A stretch of DNA of 64,000 nt from Zea mays (lineage: Eukaryota; Streptophyta; Magnoliopsida; Poales; Poaceae): positions 130,912,990 through 130,976,989 of the forward strand of contig NC_050101.1 of NCBI RefSeq assembly GCF_902167145.1, written 5' to 3'. Of this stretch, positions 1 to 11,188 are shown in pieces. Position numbers and translations under genes: made by a program. The notes under the pieces were generated by a model that saw nothing but the letters and a program-made list of their open reading frames with translations, searched no databases and was not told where the DNA came from. Each line of letters begins with the position of its first letter. Position 1 is the stretch's first letter.

Positions 1-433
1 GATACCAAATTTAATTAGTCTTCAAAATGTAATGAAGCCTTTGAACAGCTGAAAGTATTATTGACCACTGCTCCGGTATTAGCTCAACCAGACATTGAAA
101 AGCCCTTTGATGTGTATTGTGACGTATCAGGCAGTGGTCTTGGCTGTGTTCTAATGCAAGAGGGCTGAGTGATCGCCTACGCTTCAAGGCAGTTGCGCCG
201 GCATGAAGAGCATTATCCAACTCATGATCTGGAGTTAGCTGCTGTGGTTCATGCCCTAAAAATATGGCGTCATTATCTGCTGGGAAATATCTGCCATATT
301 TATACAGATCATAAAAGTTTGAAGTACATCTTTACCCAGTCAGAGCTGAATATGAGACAAAGGAGATGGCTTGAGCTTATTAAGGATTATGAATTGGAGA
401 TTCACTATCAACCAGGTAAGGCTAATGTAGTGG
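1..433 (+). pseudogene. gypsy pol fragment: RT connection and RNase H
   Basis: Frame +1 reads through the end of reverse transcriptase into a Ty3-type RNase H, with recognisable motifs [34 protein letters not shown] and [10 protein letters not shown]. RNase H degrades the RNA strand of the replication hybrid. Two in-frame stops are visible, TAG at 16-18 and TGA at 166-168. The reading frame continues exactly at 9311 once the copia insertion and one copy of the AGTGG duplication are removed (GKANVV joins ADALSRK). The N-terminal half of the polyprotein is outside the window. It is a broken fragment of the host chromovirus and not a separate gene. Confidence 0.85.
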
Positions 434-1573
434 TGAAAGGGAAATGTGCCCTTGGGTCATTTCTAAGTGTTTTGGTGATTGAGTGCCAACACAAGTGCTT
501 AAGTGTTAATCTATGCCAATTGATGGACAAAATGCAAATCAAGAGTAAAGGTATGTTTCTAAGACTTAGTACATTGTTTTGGAGACTAATGTATTGTGTC
601 TAAGTGCTAGAAACAGGAAAAGACCAATTTGGAAAAGACTTGGCTATGCAGCCAAGACTCTGCGCAGTCTAGGTGCACGGGACTGTCCGGTGGTGCACCG
701 GACAGTGTCCGGTGTGCCAGGCTGGCGACTGTCAACTGGCTGCTCTCGGGAAGCGATCAACGGCGTACGGCTATAAATCACGGACTGTCCGGTGGTGCAC
801 CGGACTGTCCGGTGAGCCATTCACAGGCAAAGTCATCGCTCTCGGGAAGTGATTAACAGCGTACGGCTATAAATCACCGGACTGTCCGGTGGTGCACCGG
901 ACTGTTCGGTGAGCCAACGGTCGGCCGGGCCAACGGTCGGCCGCGTAATCCGCGCGCGACGCGTGGCCGAGCCAACGGTCAGAAGGGGGCACCGGACTGT
1001 ATGGTGTGCACCGGACAGTGTCCGGTGCGCCAACGGCTATGGATCTTCAACGGTCGGCTGCGCCACAGAAGGAAAGAAATCCACACCGGACAGTGTCCGG
1101 TGGTGCACCGGACTGTCCGGTGCGCCAGTCGACAGAAGGCAAGAATTGCCTTCCTGGAATGCTCTCAACGGCTCCTAGCTGCCTTGGGGCTATAAAAGGG
1201 ACCCCTAGGCGCATAGAGGAGTACACCAAGCATTCTCTAAGCATTCCTAAGCACCAAGACTTCAATTCGCAAGCGGGAAATAGTAAAGCGAAAGCAAAAC
1301 ACCGTGGTATTCAAGTGGGTCTTTGGACCGCTTGAGAGGGGTTGAGTGCAACCCTCGTCCGTTGGGACGCCACAACGTGGAGTAGGCAAGTGTTGGACTT
1401 GGCCGAACCACGGGATAAACCACTGTGCCATCTCTATGTTGATATCTTTGTGGTTATTGTAGAACTCCTCTCTAGCCACTTGGCTTTATTGTGCTAACTC
1501 CTAATCGAGTTTTGTGGGATTAAGTTTCAAGTTTTACAGGATCACCTATTCACCCCCCCTCTAGGTGCTCTCA
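434..1573 (+). repeat. 5' LTR of the copia element
   Basis: The LTR begins TGAAAGGGAAATG and ends GTGCTCTCA. It is 1140 bp against 1306 bp for the 3' copy. Compared with the 3' LTR it lacks about 206 bp matching 8795-9000, with the junction at about 1268. It also carries extra copies of a palindromic motif of the type CACCGGACAGTGTCCGGTG between about 680 and 1110. The rest is highly similar. Confidence 0.93.
1191..1198 (+). promoter_or_regulatory. LTR TATA box (copia element)
   Basis: TATAAAAG sits in a GC-rich context (GGGGC before, GGACCCC after), with the matching copy in the 3' LTR at 8716-8723. Its place in the second half of the LTR suits the U3/R boundary, so it is the likely core promoter of the element. 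Weaker CTATAAATC sequences occur upstream at about 772 and 868. Confidence 0.65.
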
Positions 1574-1575
1574 AT

Positions 1576-1587
1576 TGGTATCAGAGC
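1576..1587 (+). other. Primer binding site (initiator-Met type)
   Basis: TGGTATCAGAGC starts two bases after the 5' LTR. This is the standard plant copia sequence complementary to the 3' end of initiator methionine tRNA, used to prime minus-strand DNA synthesis. Confidence 0.9.
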
Positions 1588-1623
1588 CGTTCTCTTCACG
1601 TGAGGGACTAATCGCCCGAAGAG

Positions 1624-3984
1624 ATGGATCCTAAGGGCAAGGGGATGGTGGTCAATGATAAGGAGAAGGAGTCCTTCGTCAATGATACAAAGGATGACAA
1701 GCCTACTGACTCGGGCGCAAGTCACAAAAGAAAAGACCGGAAGAAGAAGAAAACGAGGCGCATCAAGGAGATCGTCTACTACGACGACAGCGACGAGTCC
1801 TCTTCTTCCCAAAAGGACGACGACAACGACTACGAGAAAAAGAAGACGGTTAATTCAAATTTTTCCTTTGATTATTCTCGTATTCCACAAAGTTTCAATA
1901 CTCATTTGCTTTCCATTCCCCTTGGTAAACCCCCTCACTTTGATGGAGAGGACTACGGATTTTGGAGTCACAAAATGCATAGCCACTTGTTCTCTCTCCA
2001 TCCAAGTATATGGGAGATAGTATAAAATGGAATGCACGTTGATAGTACGGATAGTCCCATGTTCATCAATGAACAAATCCATAAAAATGCACAAGCTACT
2101 ACTGTCCTTTTAGCATCTTTGTGCAGGGAAGAATACAAAAAAGTGAGCGGCTTGGACAATGCCAAGCAGATCTGGGACACCCTCAAGATATCACATGAGG
2201 GAAATGATGTCACCATGCTCACCAAGATGGAGTTGGTGGAAGGCGAACTTGGGAGATTCGCAATGATCAGGGGAGAGGAGCCAACCCAAACGTACAACCG
2301 GCTCAAGACCCTCATCAACAAAATAAGGAGCTATGGAAGCACACGATGGACGGACCACGACGTCGTCCGCCTAATGCTAAGGTCTTTTACTGTCCTTGAT
2401 CCACATCTTGTAAACAATATTCGTGAGAATCCCAGGTACACCAAGATGTCGCCCGAAGAAGTACTTGGGAAGTTTGTAAGCGGGCGGATGATGATCAAGG
2501 AGGCAAGATACGTCGACGATGCATTGAATGGCCCAATCCACGAGCCTCAAACCGTGGCTCTCAAAGCAACAAGGAGCAAGGAGGCGCTACCTAGCAAGGT
2601 GGCGCAAGTTGAGGCGGCCGGGCTCAATGAGGAAGAGATGGCCCTCATCATCAAGCGCTTCAAGACGGCGCTAAAGGGTCGCAAGGAGCATCCCAAAAAG
2701 AACAAGACGAAGGGAAAGCGCTCTTGCTTCAAGTGCGGTAAGGTTGGTCATTTTATCGCTAATTGTCCCGATAATGATAGTGACTAGGAACAAGATAAGA
2801 AGAGGGAAAAGAAGAAGGCTTACAAGAAGGCTAAGGGCGAGGCACACCTTGGCAAGGAGTGGGACTCGGATTGCTCGTCGTCCGACTCCGACAACGAAGG
2901 ACTCGCTGCATCGGCCTTCAACAAATCATCCCTCTTCCCCAACGAGCGTCACACATGCCTCATGGCGAAGGAGAAGAAGGTATGTACTCAAAACAATACT
3001 ACTTATGCTTCTTCAAGTGATGATGAGTCTAGTGATGATGATAAAATAGATTACTCTAGTTTGTTCAAGGGCTTAGATAGAACTAAAATTGATAAGATTA
3101 ATGAATTGATTGATGCTTTGAATGATAAGTATAGATTGTTAGAAAAGCAAGAGGATCTTTTGTATGAAGAACATGATAAATTTGTAGAGGCACAAAAATC
3201 TCTTGCTTTAGAAGTTAAACGGAATGAAATGCTTTCTTGTGAACTATCTACTTGCCATGAGACAATTTCTAGTTTAAAAAGTGTTAATGATGATTTAAGT
3301 GCTAAACTAGAAGTAGCAAATAGATCTAACTCTTGTGTAGAACATGTTGTGATTTGCAATAGGTGTAAAGATTTTAATGTTGATGCTTGTAGTGAACACC
3401 TAGTTTCTATTGCAAAGTTAATTGATGAAGTGGCTAGTCTTAATGCCCAACTTAAGACTAGCAAGGATGAATTTGACAAACTAAAATTTGCAAGGGATGC
3501 CTACACTATTGGTAGACACCCCTCAATTAAGGATGGGCTTGGCTTCAAGAGGGAAGCCAAGAACTTAACTAGTCATAAGGCTCCCATTCCCGCCAAGGAG
3601 AAAGGGAAGGCTCCTATGACTAATAGTAGTCACAAGAATCATGCTTTCATTTATGGTGATAAGAGATATTCTAGAAATGTTCATTATGATAGGAGTTATA
3701 ATGTGTATGATTCAAATGCCATGTTTGCTTCAAGTTCTTCCTATGCGCATGGTAGAGATATGACTAGGAGAAATGTCATTCATCATATGCCTAGGAGAAA
3801 TGTTGCTAATGTTCCTAGGAAAATTAATGAACCTTCTACAATTTATCATGCTTGCAACGCTTCATTTGCTATTTGTAGAAAGGACAAGAAAGTGGTTGCT
3901 AGAAAATTAGGGGCAAAATGCAAGGGAGATAAAACTTGCATTTGGGTCCCTAAGGATATTGTCACTGACCTTGTAGGACCCTAA
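1624..3984 (+). pseudogene. copia gag (nucleocapsid/capsid), two in-frame stops
   Basis: One frame runs from ATG at 1624 to 3984, broken by TAA at 2023-2025 and TAG at 2785-2787. The N-terminus is lysine-rich. It is followed by the copia gag core (DGEDYGFWSHKMHSHL, later EVLGKFVSGRMM) and a CCHC zinc knuckle, CFKCGKVGHFIANC, at about 2729-2770. The C-terminal half (about 2960-3500) is a predicted coiled coil with many Leu, Lys and Glu residues, which is typical of the long Sirevirus gag. Gag packages the RNA genome. Apart from the two stops the frame is well preserved, so the lesions look recent relative to the element's structure. Pol follows in a different frame, 20 bp downstream. Confidence 0.88.
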
Positions 3985-4004
3985 GACCCAAGCCTAAATT
4001 TGCC

Positions 4005-7000
4005 TTGCAGGTTTATGCATCCGGGGGATCAAGCTGGATTATCGACAGCGGATGCACAAACCACATGACGGGGGAGAAGAAGATGTTCACCTCCTACGTC
4101 AAGAACAAAGATTCCCAAGACTCAATCATATTCGGTGACGGGAATCAAGGCAAGGTGAAAGGGTTAGGAAAAATAGCTATTTCATCCGAGCACTCCATTT
4201 CCAATGTGTTTTTAGTTGAGTCGCTTGGATATAACTTGTTGTCTGTGAGTCAGCTTTGTAATATGGGATATAACTACTTATTCACAAATGTAGATGTGTC
4301 TGTCTTTAGAAGGAGTGATGGTTCATTAGCTTTTAAGGGTGTATTAGACGGCAAACTCTATTTAGTTGATTTTGCAAAAGAGGAGGCCGGTCTAGATGCA
4401 TGCTTAATTGCTAAGACTAGCATGGGCTGGCTGTGGCATCGCCACTTAGCACATGTGGGGATGAAGAACCTTCACAAACTTCTAAAGGGATAACACGTGA
4501 TAGGTCTAACAAATGTGCATTTCGAAAAAGATAGACCTTATGCAGCTTGTCAAGCAAGTAAACAGGTGGGAAGCTCTCATCATACCAAAAATGTGATGAC
4601 CACATCAAGACCTTTGGAGCTGCTTCATATGGACCTCTTCGGACCCGTCGCCTATCTAAGTATAGGAGGAAGTAAGTATGGTCTTGTTATAGTTGATGAT
4701 TTTTCCCGCTTCACTTGGGTATTCTTCTTGCAGGATAAATCTGAAACCCAAGGGACCCTCAAGCGCTTCCTAAGGAGAGCTCACAATGAGTTTGAGCTCA
4801 AGGTGAAGAAGATAAGGAGCGACAACGGGTCCGAGTTCAAGAACCTTCAAGTGGAGGAGTACCTTGAGGAGGAAGGGATCAAGCACGAGTTCTCCGCTCC
4901 CTACACACCACAGCAAAACGGTGTGGTAGAGAGGAAGAACAGGACGCTCATTGACATGGCGAGGACAATGCTTGGAGAATTCAAGACGCCCGAGCGGTTT
5001 TGGTCGGAAGCTGTGAACACGGCTTGCCACGCCATAAACCGGGTCTACCTTCATCGCCTCCTCAAGAAGACGTCATACGAGCTACTAACCGGTAACAAAC
5101 CCAATGTTTCGTATTTCAGAGTTTTTGGGAGTAAATGCTACATTCTAGTGAAGAAGGGTAGGAATTCTAAATTTGCTCCCAAAGCTGTAGAAGGGTTTTT
5201 GTTAGGTTATGACTCGAATACAAAGGCGTATAGGGTCTTCAACAAATCATCGGGTTTGGTTGAAATCTCTAGCGATGTTGTATTTGATGAGACTAATGGC
5301 TCTCCAAGAGAGCAAGTTGTTGATCTTGATGATGTAGATGAAGAAGACGTTCCAACGGCCGCAATACGCACCATGGCGATTGGAGAAGTGCGGCCACAGG
5401 AACAAAAGGAGCAAGATCAACCCTCTTCCTCAACAATGGTGCATCCCCCAACTCAAGATGATGAACAGGTTCATCAAGAGGAGGCGTGTGATCAAGGGGG
5501 AGCACAAGATGATCATGTGATGGAGGAAGAAGCACAACCGGCACCTCCAACCCAAGTTCGAGCGACGATTCAAAGGAATCATCCCGTCGACCAAATTTTG
5601 GGTGACATTAGAAAGGGAGTAACTACTCGTTCTAGATTAGTTAATTTTTGTGAGCATTACTCCTTTGTCTCTTCTATTGAGCCTTTCAGGGTAGAAGAGG
5701 CCTTGCTAGATCCGGACTGGGTGTTGGCCATGCAAGAGGAGCTCAACAATTTCAAGAGAAATGAAGTTTGGACACTGGTGCCTCGTCCCAAGCAAAATGT
5801 TGTGGGAACCAAGTGGGTGTTCCACAACAAACAAGACGAGCACGGGGTGGTGACAAGGAACAAGGCTCGACTTGTGGCAAAAGGTTATGCCCAAGTCGCA
5901 GGTTTGGACTTTGAGGAGACTTTTGCTCCTGTGGCTAGGCTAGAGTCCATTCGTATTTTGCTAGCATATGTCGCTCACCATTCTTTCAGGTTGTTCCAAA
6001 TGGAGGTGAAGAGCGCTTTCCTCAATGGGCCAATCAAGGAGGAGGTGTACGTGGAGCAACCCCCTGGCTTCGAGGATGAACGGTACCCCGACCACGTATG
6101 TAAGCTCTCTAAGGCGCTCTATGGACTTAAGCAAGCCCCAAGATCATGGTATGAATGCCTTAGAGACTTTTTAATTGCTAATGCTTTCAAGGTTGGGAAA
6201 GCCGATCCGACTTTATTCACTAAGGCTTGTGATGGTGATTTATTTGTGTGCCAAATTTATGTCGATGACATAATATTTGGTTCTACTAACCAAAAGTCTT
6301 GTGAAGAGTTTAGCAGGGTGATGACTCAGAAATTCGAGATGTCGATGATGGGTGAGTTGAACTACTTCCTTGGGTTCCAAGTGAAGCAACTCATGGATGG
6401 CACTTTCATTTCCCAAACGAAGTATACACAAGACTTGCTCAAGCGGTTTGGGATGAAGGACGCCAAGCCCGCAAAGACTCCGATGGGAACTGATGGACAC
6501 GTCGACCTCAACAAAGGAGGTAAGTCCGTTGATCAAAAAGCATACCGGTCCATGATAGGTTCTTTGCTTTATTTATGTGATAGTAGACCGGATATTATGC
6601 TTAGTGTATGCATGTGTGCTAGATTTCAATCCAATCCAAGGGAGTGTCACTTAGTGGCCGTGAAGCGAATTCTTAGATATTTAGTCGCTACGCCTTGCTT
6701 CGGGATCTGGTATCCAAAGGGGTCTACCTTTGACTTAATTGGATATTCAGACTCCGATTATGCTGGATGTAAGGTCGATAGGAAGAGTACATCGGGGATG
6801 TGCCAATTCTTAGGAAGGTCCCTGGTGTCATGGAGTTCTAAGAAACAAACTTCCGTTGCCCTATCCATCGCTGAGGCCGAGTACGTTGCCGCAGGACAGT
6901 GTTGCGCGCAACTACTTTGGATGAGGCAAACCGTCCGGGACTTTGGCTACAATCTGAGCAAAGTCCTACTCCTATGTGATAATGAGAGTGCTATCTGCAT

Positions 7001-7211
7001 GGCGGACAACCCCGTTGAGCACAGCCGCACAAAGCACATTGACATCCGGCATCACTTTTTGAGAGACCACCAGCAAAAGGGAGATATCGAAGTGTTTTAT
7101 ATTAGCACCGAGAACCAGCTAGCCGATATCTTTACCAAGCCTTTAGATGAGAAGACCTTTTGCAGGCTGCGTAGTGAGCTAAATGTCTTAGATTTGCGGA
7201 ACTTGGATTAA
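4005..7211 (+). pseudogene. copia pol: protease, integrase, RT, RNase H; one stop
   Basis: The frame from 4005 to 7211 encodes an aspartic protease with the active-site motif IDSGCTNHM, an integrase zinc-binding region (HRHLAHVGMKNLH), an integrase catalytic core ([24 protein letters not shown]), a copia RT with the YVDDIIFGS active site at about 6256, and an RNase H ([17 protein letters not shown], then [13 protein letters not shown]). TAA at 4491-4493 interrupts integrase. In the HHCC finger the first Cys of the last pair appears as Tyr ([11 protein letters not shown] at about 4531), a probable TGT-to-TAT change. Only these two lesions were noticed. The order protease-integrase-RT-RNase H establishes Ty1/copia. 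Confidence 0.92.
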
Positions 7212-7999
7212 TGTGTAGCATACATGTGTCTTATGCTTTGATCATGTTCCCTTATGCATTTTGGTGTTTATTTATGGTGCTCAAGTTGTACTCATGATCC
7301 CCGGACCTCACAAGTCCATTTGCAAGTGATGCACTTATTTAGGGGGAGGCATGCTACAACTTGACCCTTTGAGACTAACTGTGTGCTTGAGTTTACTTGA
7401 TTTAGTCTCAAAGGTGGATTGAAAGGGAAAGGTGGACTTGGACCATGAAAGACTTCCACTGCACTCCGATGAGAGGGTAACTTACTCCAAGTTCATCTCA
7501 ATACTCTTATTGCCTTTGTACTCTTATTTGAAGATTTTGGTAAGGCAATGGGGTTTAAGGGCCAAGATTGATCCCGTTTTGGTGCTTGATGCCAAAGGGG
7601 GAGAAAATAAGGGCCAAAGCAATAAATGGATCAGCTACCACTTGAGAATTTTGAAAATAGTAGAATAGAACTTTTGGTTTGGCAAAACTCTCTTGTTGTC
7701 TCTTTTGTCAAAAGTTGGCCTCTTGTGGGGGGAATAGTTGATTATGGGAAAAAGGGGGAGTTTTTGAAATCTTTGATCAAATTCTCTTGGAACAACTCTC
7801 TTTATGTCTCAACAAGTGTGTTTGACTTAGAGATAGGAAATTGAGGTTGATTTGCAAAAACAAAACCAAGTGGTGGCAAAGAATGACCCAAATATGCCAA
7901 ATTTGAATCAAAACAAATTTGTGTTCTCATTTGCATTGATGTTGCACTTCTTTAGTTGCTTTTTGTTGTGTTGGCATAAATCACCAAAAAAGGGGAGAT
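7212..7999 (+). other. Non-coding 3' region and polypurine tract of the copia element
   Basis: No credible protein is seen between the pol stop and the 3' LTR. The stretch holds several G/A-rich runs (for example GGGGGAGG at about 7341 and GGGGGAG at about 7754). It ends in a purine run, AAAAAAGGGGAGAT, next to the 3' LTR at 8000, which is the plus-strand primer site. No envelope-like ORF is recognisable. Confidence 0.7.
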
Positions 8000-9305
8000 T
8001 GAAAGGGAAATGTGTCCTTGGGCCATTTCTAAGTGTTTTGGTGATTGAGTGCCAACACAAGTGCTTAAGTGTTAATCTATGCCAATTGATGGACAAAATG
8101 CAAATCAAGAGTAAAGGTATGTTTCTAAGACTTAGTACATTGTTTTGGACACTAATGTATTGTGTATAAGTGCTAGAAACAGGAAAAGACCAATTTGGAA
8201 AAGACTTGGCTATGCAGCCAAGACTCTGCGCAGTCTGGGTGCACCGGACAGTGTCCGGTGCGCCAGGCTGGCGACTGTCAACTGGCTGCTCTCGGGAAGC
8301 GATCAACGGCGTACGGCTATAAATCATCGGACTGTCCGGTGGTGCACCGGACTGTCCGGTGAGCCATTCACAAGCGAAGTCATCGCTCTCGGGAAGCGAT
8401 TAACGGCGTACGGCTATAAATCAACGGACTGTCCGGTGGTGCACCGGACTGTCCGGTGAGCCAACGGTCGGCCGGGCCAACGGTCGGCCGCGTAATCCGC
8501 GCGCGACGCGTGGCCGAGCCAACGGTCAGAAGGGGGCACGGGACTGTCCGGTGCGCCAACGGCTTTGGATCTTCAACGGTCGGCTGCGCCACAGAAGGAA
8601 AGAAATCCGCACCGGACAGTGTCCGGTGGTCCATCGGACTGTCCGGTGCGCCAGTCGACAGAAGGCAAGAATTGCCTTCCTGGAATGCTCTCAACGGCTC
8701 CTAGCTGCCTTGGGGCTATAAAAGGGACCCCTAGGCGCATGGAGGAGTACACCAAGCATTCTCTAAGCATTCCTAAGCACCAAGACTTCAATTCCGCACA
8801 TTCAATTCTTTGTGATAGCAACTAGAGCTCCATTTGAGTAGAGAACTCTTTGAGTTGTGTTGAGAGCTCGTGTTGTGACTTGTGTGCGTGTGTTGCTCTG
8901 ATTTTGTGTCTTGTGTGCGTTGCTCATCCCATCCTTACTTCTGTGCTTCTTTGTGAACATCTTTGTAAGGGCGAGAGGCTTCAAGTTGTGGAGATTCCTC
9001 GCAAGCGGGAAATAGTAAAGCGAAAGCAAAACACTGTGGTATTCAAGTGGGTCTTTGGACCACTTGAGAGGGGTTGAGTGCAACCCTCGTCCGATGGGAC
9101 GCCACAACGTGGAGTAGGCAAGTGTTGGACTTGGCCGAACCACGGGATAAACCACTGTGCCATCTCTGTGTTGATATCTTTGTGGTTATTGTAGAACTCC
9201 TCTCTAGCCACTTGGCTTTATTGTGCTAACTCCTAATCGAGTTTTGTGGGATTAAGTTTCAAGTTTTACAGGATCACCTATTCGCCCCCCCTCTAGGTGC
9301 TCTCA
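8000..9305 (+). repeat. 3' LTR of the copia element
   Basis: The 1306-bp LTR starts TGAAAGGGAAATGTG and ends CTCTCA, followed by the AGTGG duplication. It has a TATA box at 8716-8723. Several palindromes of the type CACCGGAC-n-GTCCGGTG lie between about 8240 and 8660. This copy keeps the 206-bp segment (8795-9000) that is missing from the 5' LTR. Confidence 0.93.
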
Positions 9306-9310
9306 AGTGG

Positions 9311-10890
9311 CAGATGCGTTAAGTCGCAAGGCTTCCTGCCATTGTCTGACAATGAAGACTTCTGACATTATATTATGCCAAGAAATGGATAAGTTAAACC
9401 TAGGAATGATTCAACATGGAACTTTGAATCACTTGAGGCTTGAGCCAGTCCTCCTACAGAGGATAATTGACGCACAAAGAAGTGATGAGGGTATGAAACA
9501 CATTCATGAAAAAATGGAGGCCAGTAAAGTCAACTACTTCAGAAAGGATGATCAAGGTGTTGTATGGTTTAATAACCACATAGTTGTGCCTAAGAATGAT
9601 GAGATCCGCCAGCAAATTTTAGATGAAGCACATCTTAGTCGCTATTCTATTCATCCTTGAAGCACTAAGATGTATCATGATCTAAAACAGCATTATTGGT
9701 GGACGAAGATGAAGATTGAAATTGCACGCTATGTGGCAAGATGTGACACTTGTAGACGTGTCAAGGCCATACACATGAAAGTTGCTGGTCCATTACAATC
9801 TTTACCTATACCTACATGGAAATGGGAGGATATAAGCATGGACTTTATTGTGGGATTGCCCAGGACAGCGAAAGGGTATGATTCCATCTGGGTTATCATG
9901 GATCGACTTACAAAGATCGCCCACTTCCTCCCAGCCAAAGTAAAGTATCCCGTAATCGCATATGCGGAATTGTACATTGCTCACATCCTTAGTCTGCATG
10001 GTGTTCCAAAGACTATAGTGTCAGATCGTGGACCTCAATTCGTATCCAAATTTTGGGAAGAACTTCACAAATCCTTGGGTACTAAATTGCTCCACAGTTC
10101 GGCCTATCATCCCCAAACTAGTGGTCAGACTAAAAGGGTAAATCAGATACTTGAAGACATGTTGCGAGCATGTGTTCTGGAGTTTCCGCAGAAATGGGAT
10201 GACTGTTTACCATTAGCGGAGTTCTCGTACAATAATAGCTATCAAGAGAACATTAAAATGGCACCTTTTGAAGCTTTGTATGGGCGACAGTGTCGTACTC
10301 CGTTAAACTGGTCTAAACCAGGTGAAAGATGTTTCTTCAGGCCTGATATGGTAAGGGAGACAGAAGAGAAGGTTCGACAAATAATTCATAATTTGAAAGA
10401 ATCTCAAGCTCGACAGAAGAGTTATGCAGACAAGCGACGAAAACCCTCGTACTTTCTAATTGGAGATTATGTCTACCACAAGGTCTCACCGATAAAGGGT
10501 ATATCACATTTTGGGGTAAAAGGGAAGCTTGCACCCCGGTACATTGGTCCTTTCCTTGTTCTTGAACAATGTGGACCAGTGGCATACCGACTCCAGTTAC
10601 CCGAAACATTGTCTACTGTACATAATGTGTTCCACGTGTCTCAATTGAAGAAGTGTCTTCGGGTTCCCGATCAAACCCTTGAAGTAACGGATGTTGCCTT
10701 AGAACCAGACTTGACATATTCTGAACATCCTATTCGAGTCTTGGATCAGAAGGACATAATTACCCAAAGGAAAACTCTCAAGTTTTACAAGATCCAGTGG
10801 AACCAACATACAGAAGATGAAGCTACTTGGGAAACTCAAGACTTTTTAGATAAGAATTTCCCAGGCTTTTTAGCTTCGTGTAACTTGTAA
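9311..10890 (+). pseudogene. gypsy pol fragment: integrase and chromodomain
   Basis: The frame of the RNase H fragment at 1-433 continues here. Visible are the integrase zinc finger region (YHDLKQHYWWTKMK, CDTCRRVK), the catalytic core with Asp in SMDFIVGLP and VSDRGPQF, and a C-terminal chromodomain (RVLDQKDIITQRKT, KIQWNQHTEDEATWE), which in chromoviruses targets chromatin. TGA at 9658-9660 breaks the frame. The third catalytic acid is lost: the usual Glu in the GQTERVNQ-type motif reads Lys (SGQTKRVNQ, about 10123-10149). Integrase is therefore inactive by sequence even apart from the stop. It ends at TAA 10888-10890, about 150 bp before the polypurine tract and LTR. Confidence 0.9.
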
Positions 10891-11032
10891 GATGTGTACA
10901 TTTGTTGTAATAGAGGAATGAAACCCATACCACCCCTGCTTTGTACCAAAAATAAGGAAATAAAAGTATGACACGTTTCCTTTTCCATTACTTACCCTAG
11001 GACTTTTTAATCTCGGGACGAGTTTCTTTTAT

Positions 11033-11043
11033 GGGGGGAAGGA
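11033..11043 (+). other. Polypurine tract of the chromovirus
   Basis: A GGGGGGAAGGA run lies immediately before the LTR start TGTAACACCC, after the CGGGACGAGTTTC block seen upstream of chromovirus 3' LTRs. It is the expected plus-strand primer. Confidence 0.75.
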
Positions 11044-11188
11044 TGTAACACCCCTGTTGTTGCTGCCACTAAAATTTGAGCATAACATCATAAGCATTGG
11101 CATATCATATGTTTGTCACACCTAGAGTGCATTCACTAGGCAAAAATTTCAAACAAGTTGTATTGATGTGGCATTTCATGGGTGAAAC

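Larger units (their letters stand above)
434..9305 (+). mobile_element. Sirevirus-type Ty1/copia retrotransposon, full length but degenerate
   Basis: A complete copia element of 8872 bp lies between two copies of AGTGG (429-433 and 9306-9310). It has LTRs at 434-1573 and 8000-9305, a primer binding site TGGTATCAGAGC next to the 5' LTR, gag (1624-3984), pol in the order protease, integrase, RT, RNase H (4005-7211), and a polypurine tract before the 3' LTR. Integrase before RT defines copia. The long gag with a coiled-coil extension and the initiator-Met PBS fit the Sirevirus lineage (maize Ji, Opie, Ruda and Giepum class; family not assigned). In-frame stops in gag and pol make it non-autonomous. 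It interrupts the RNase H/integrase junction of the surrounding gypsy element. Confidence 0.95.
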
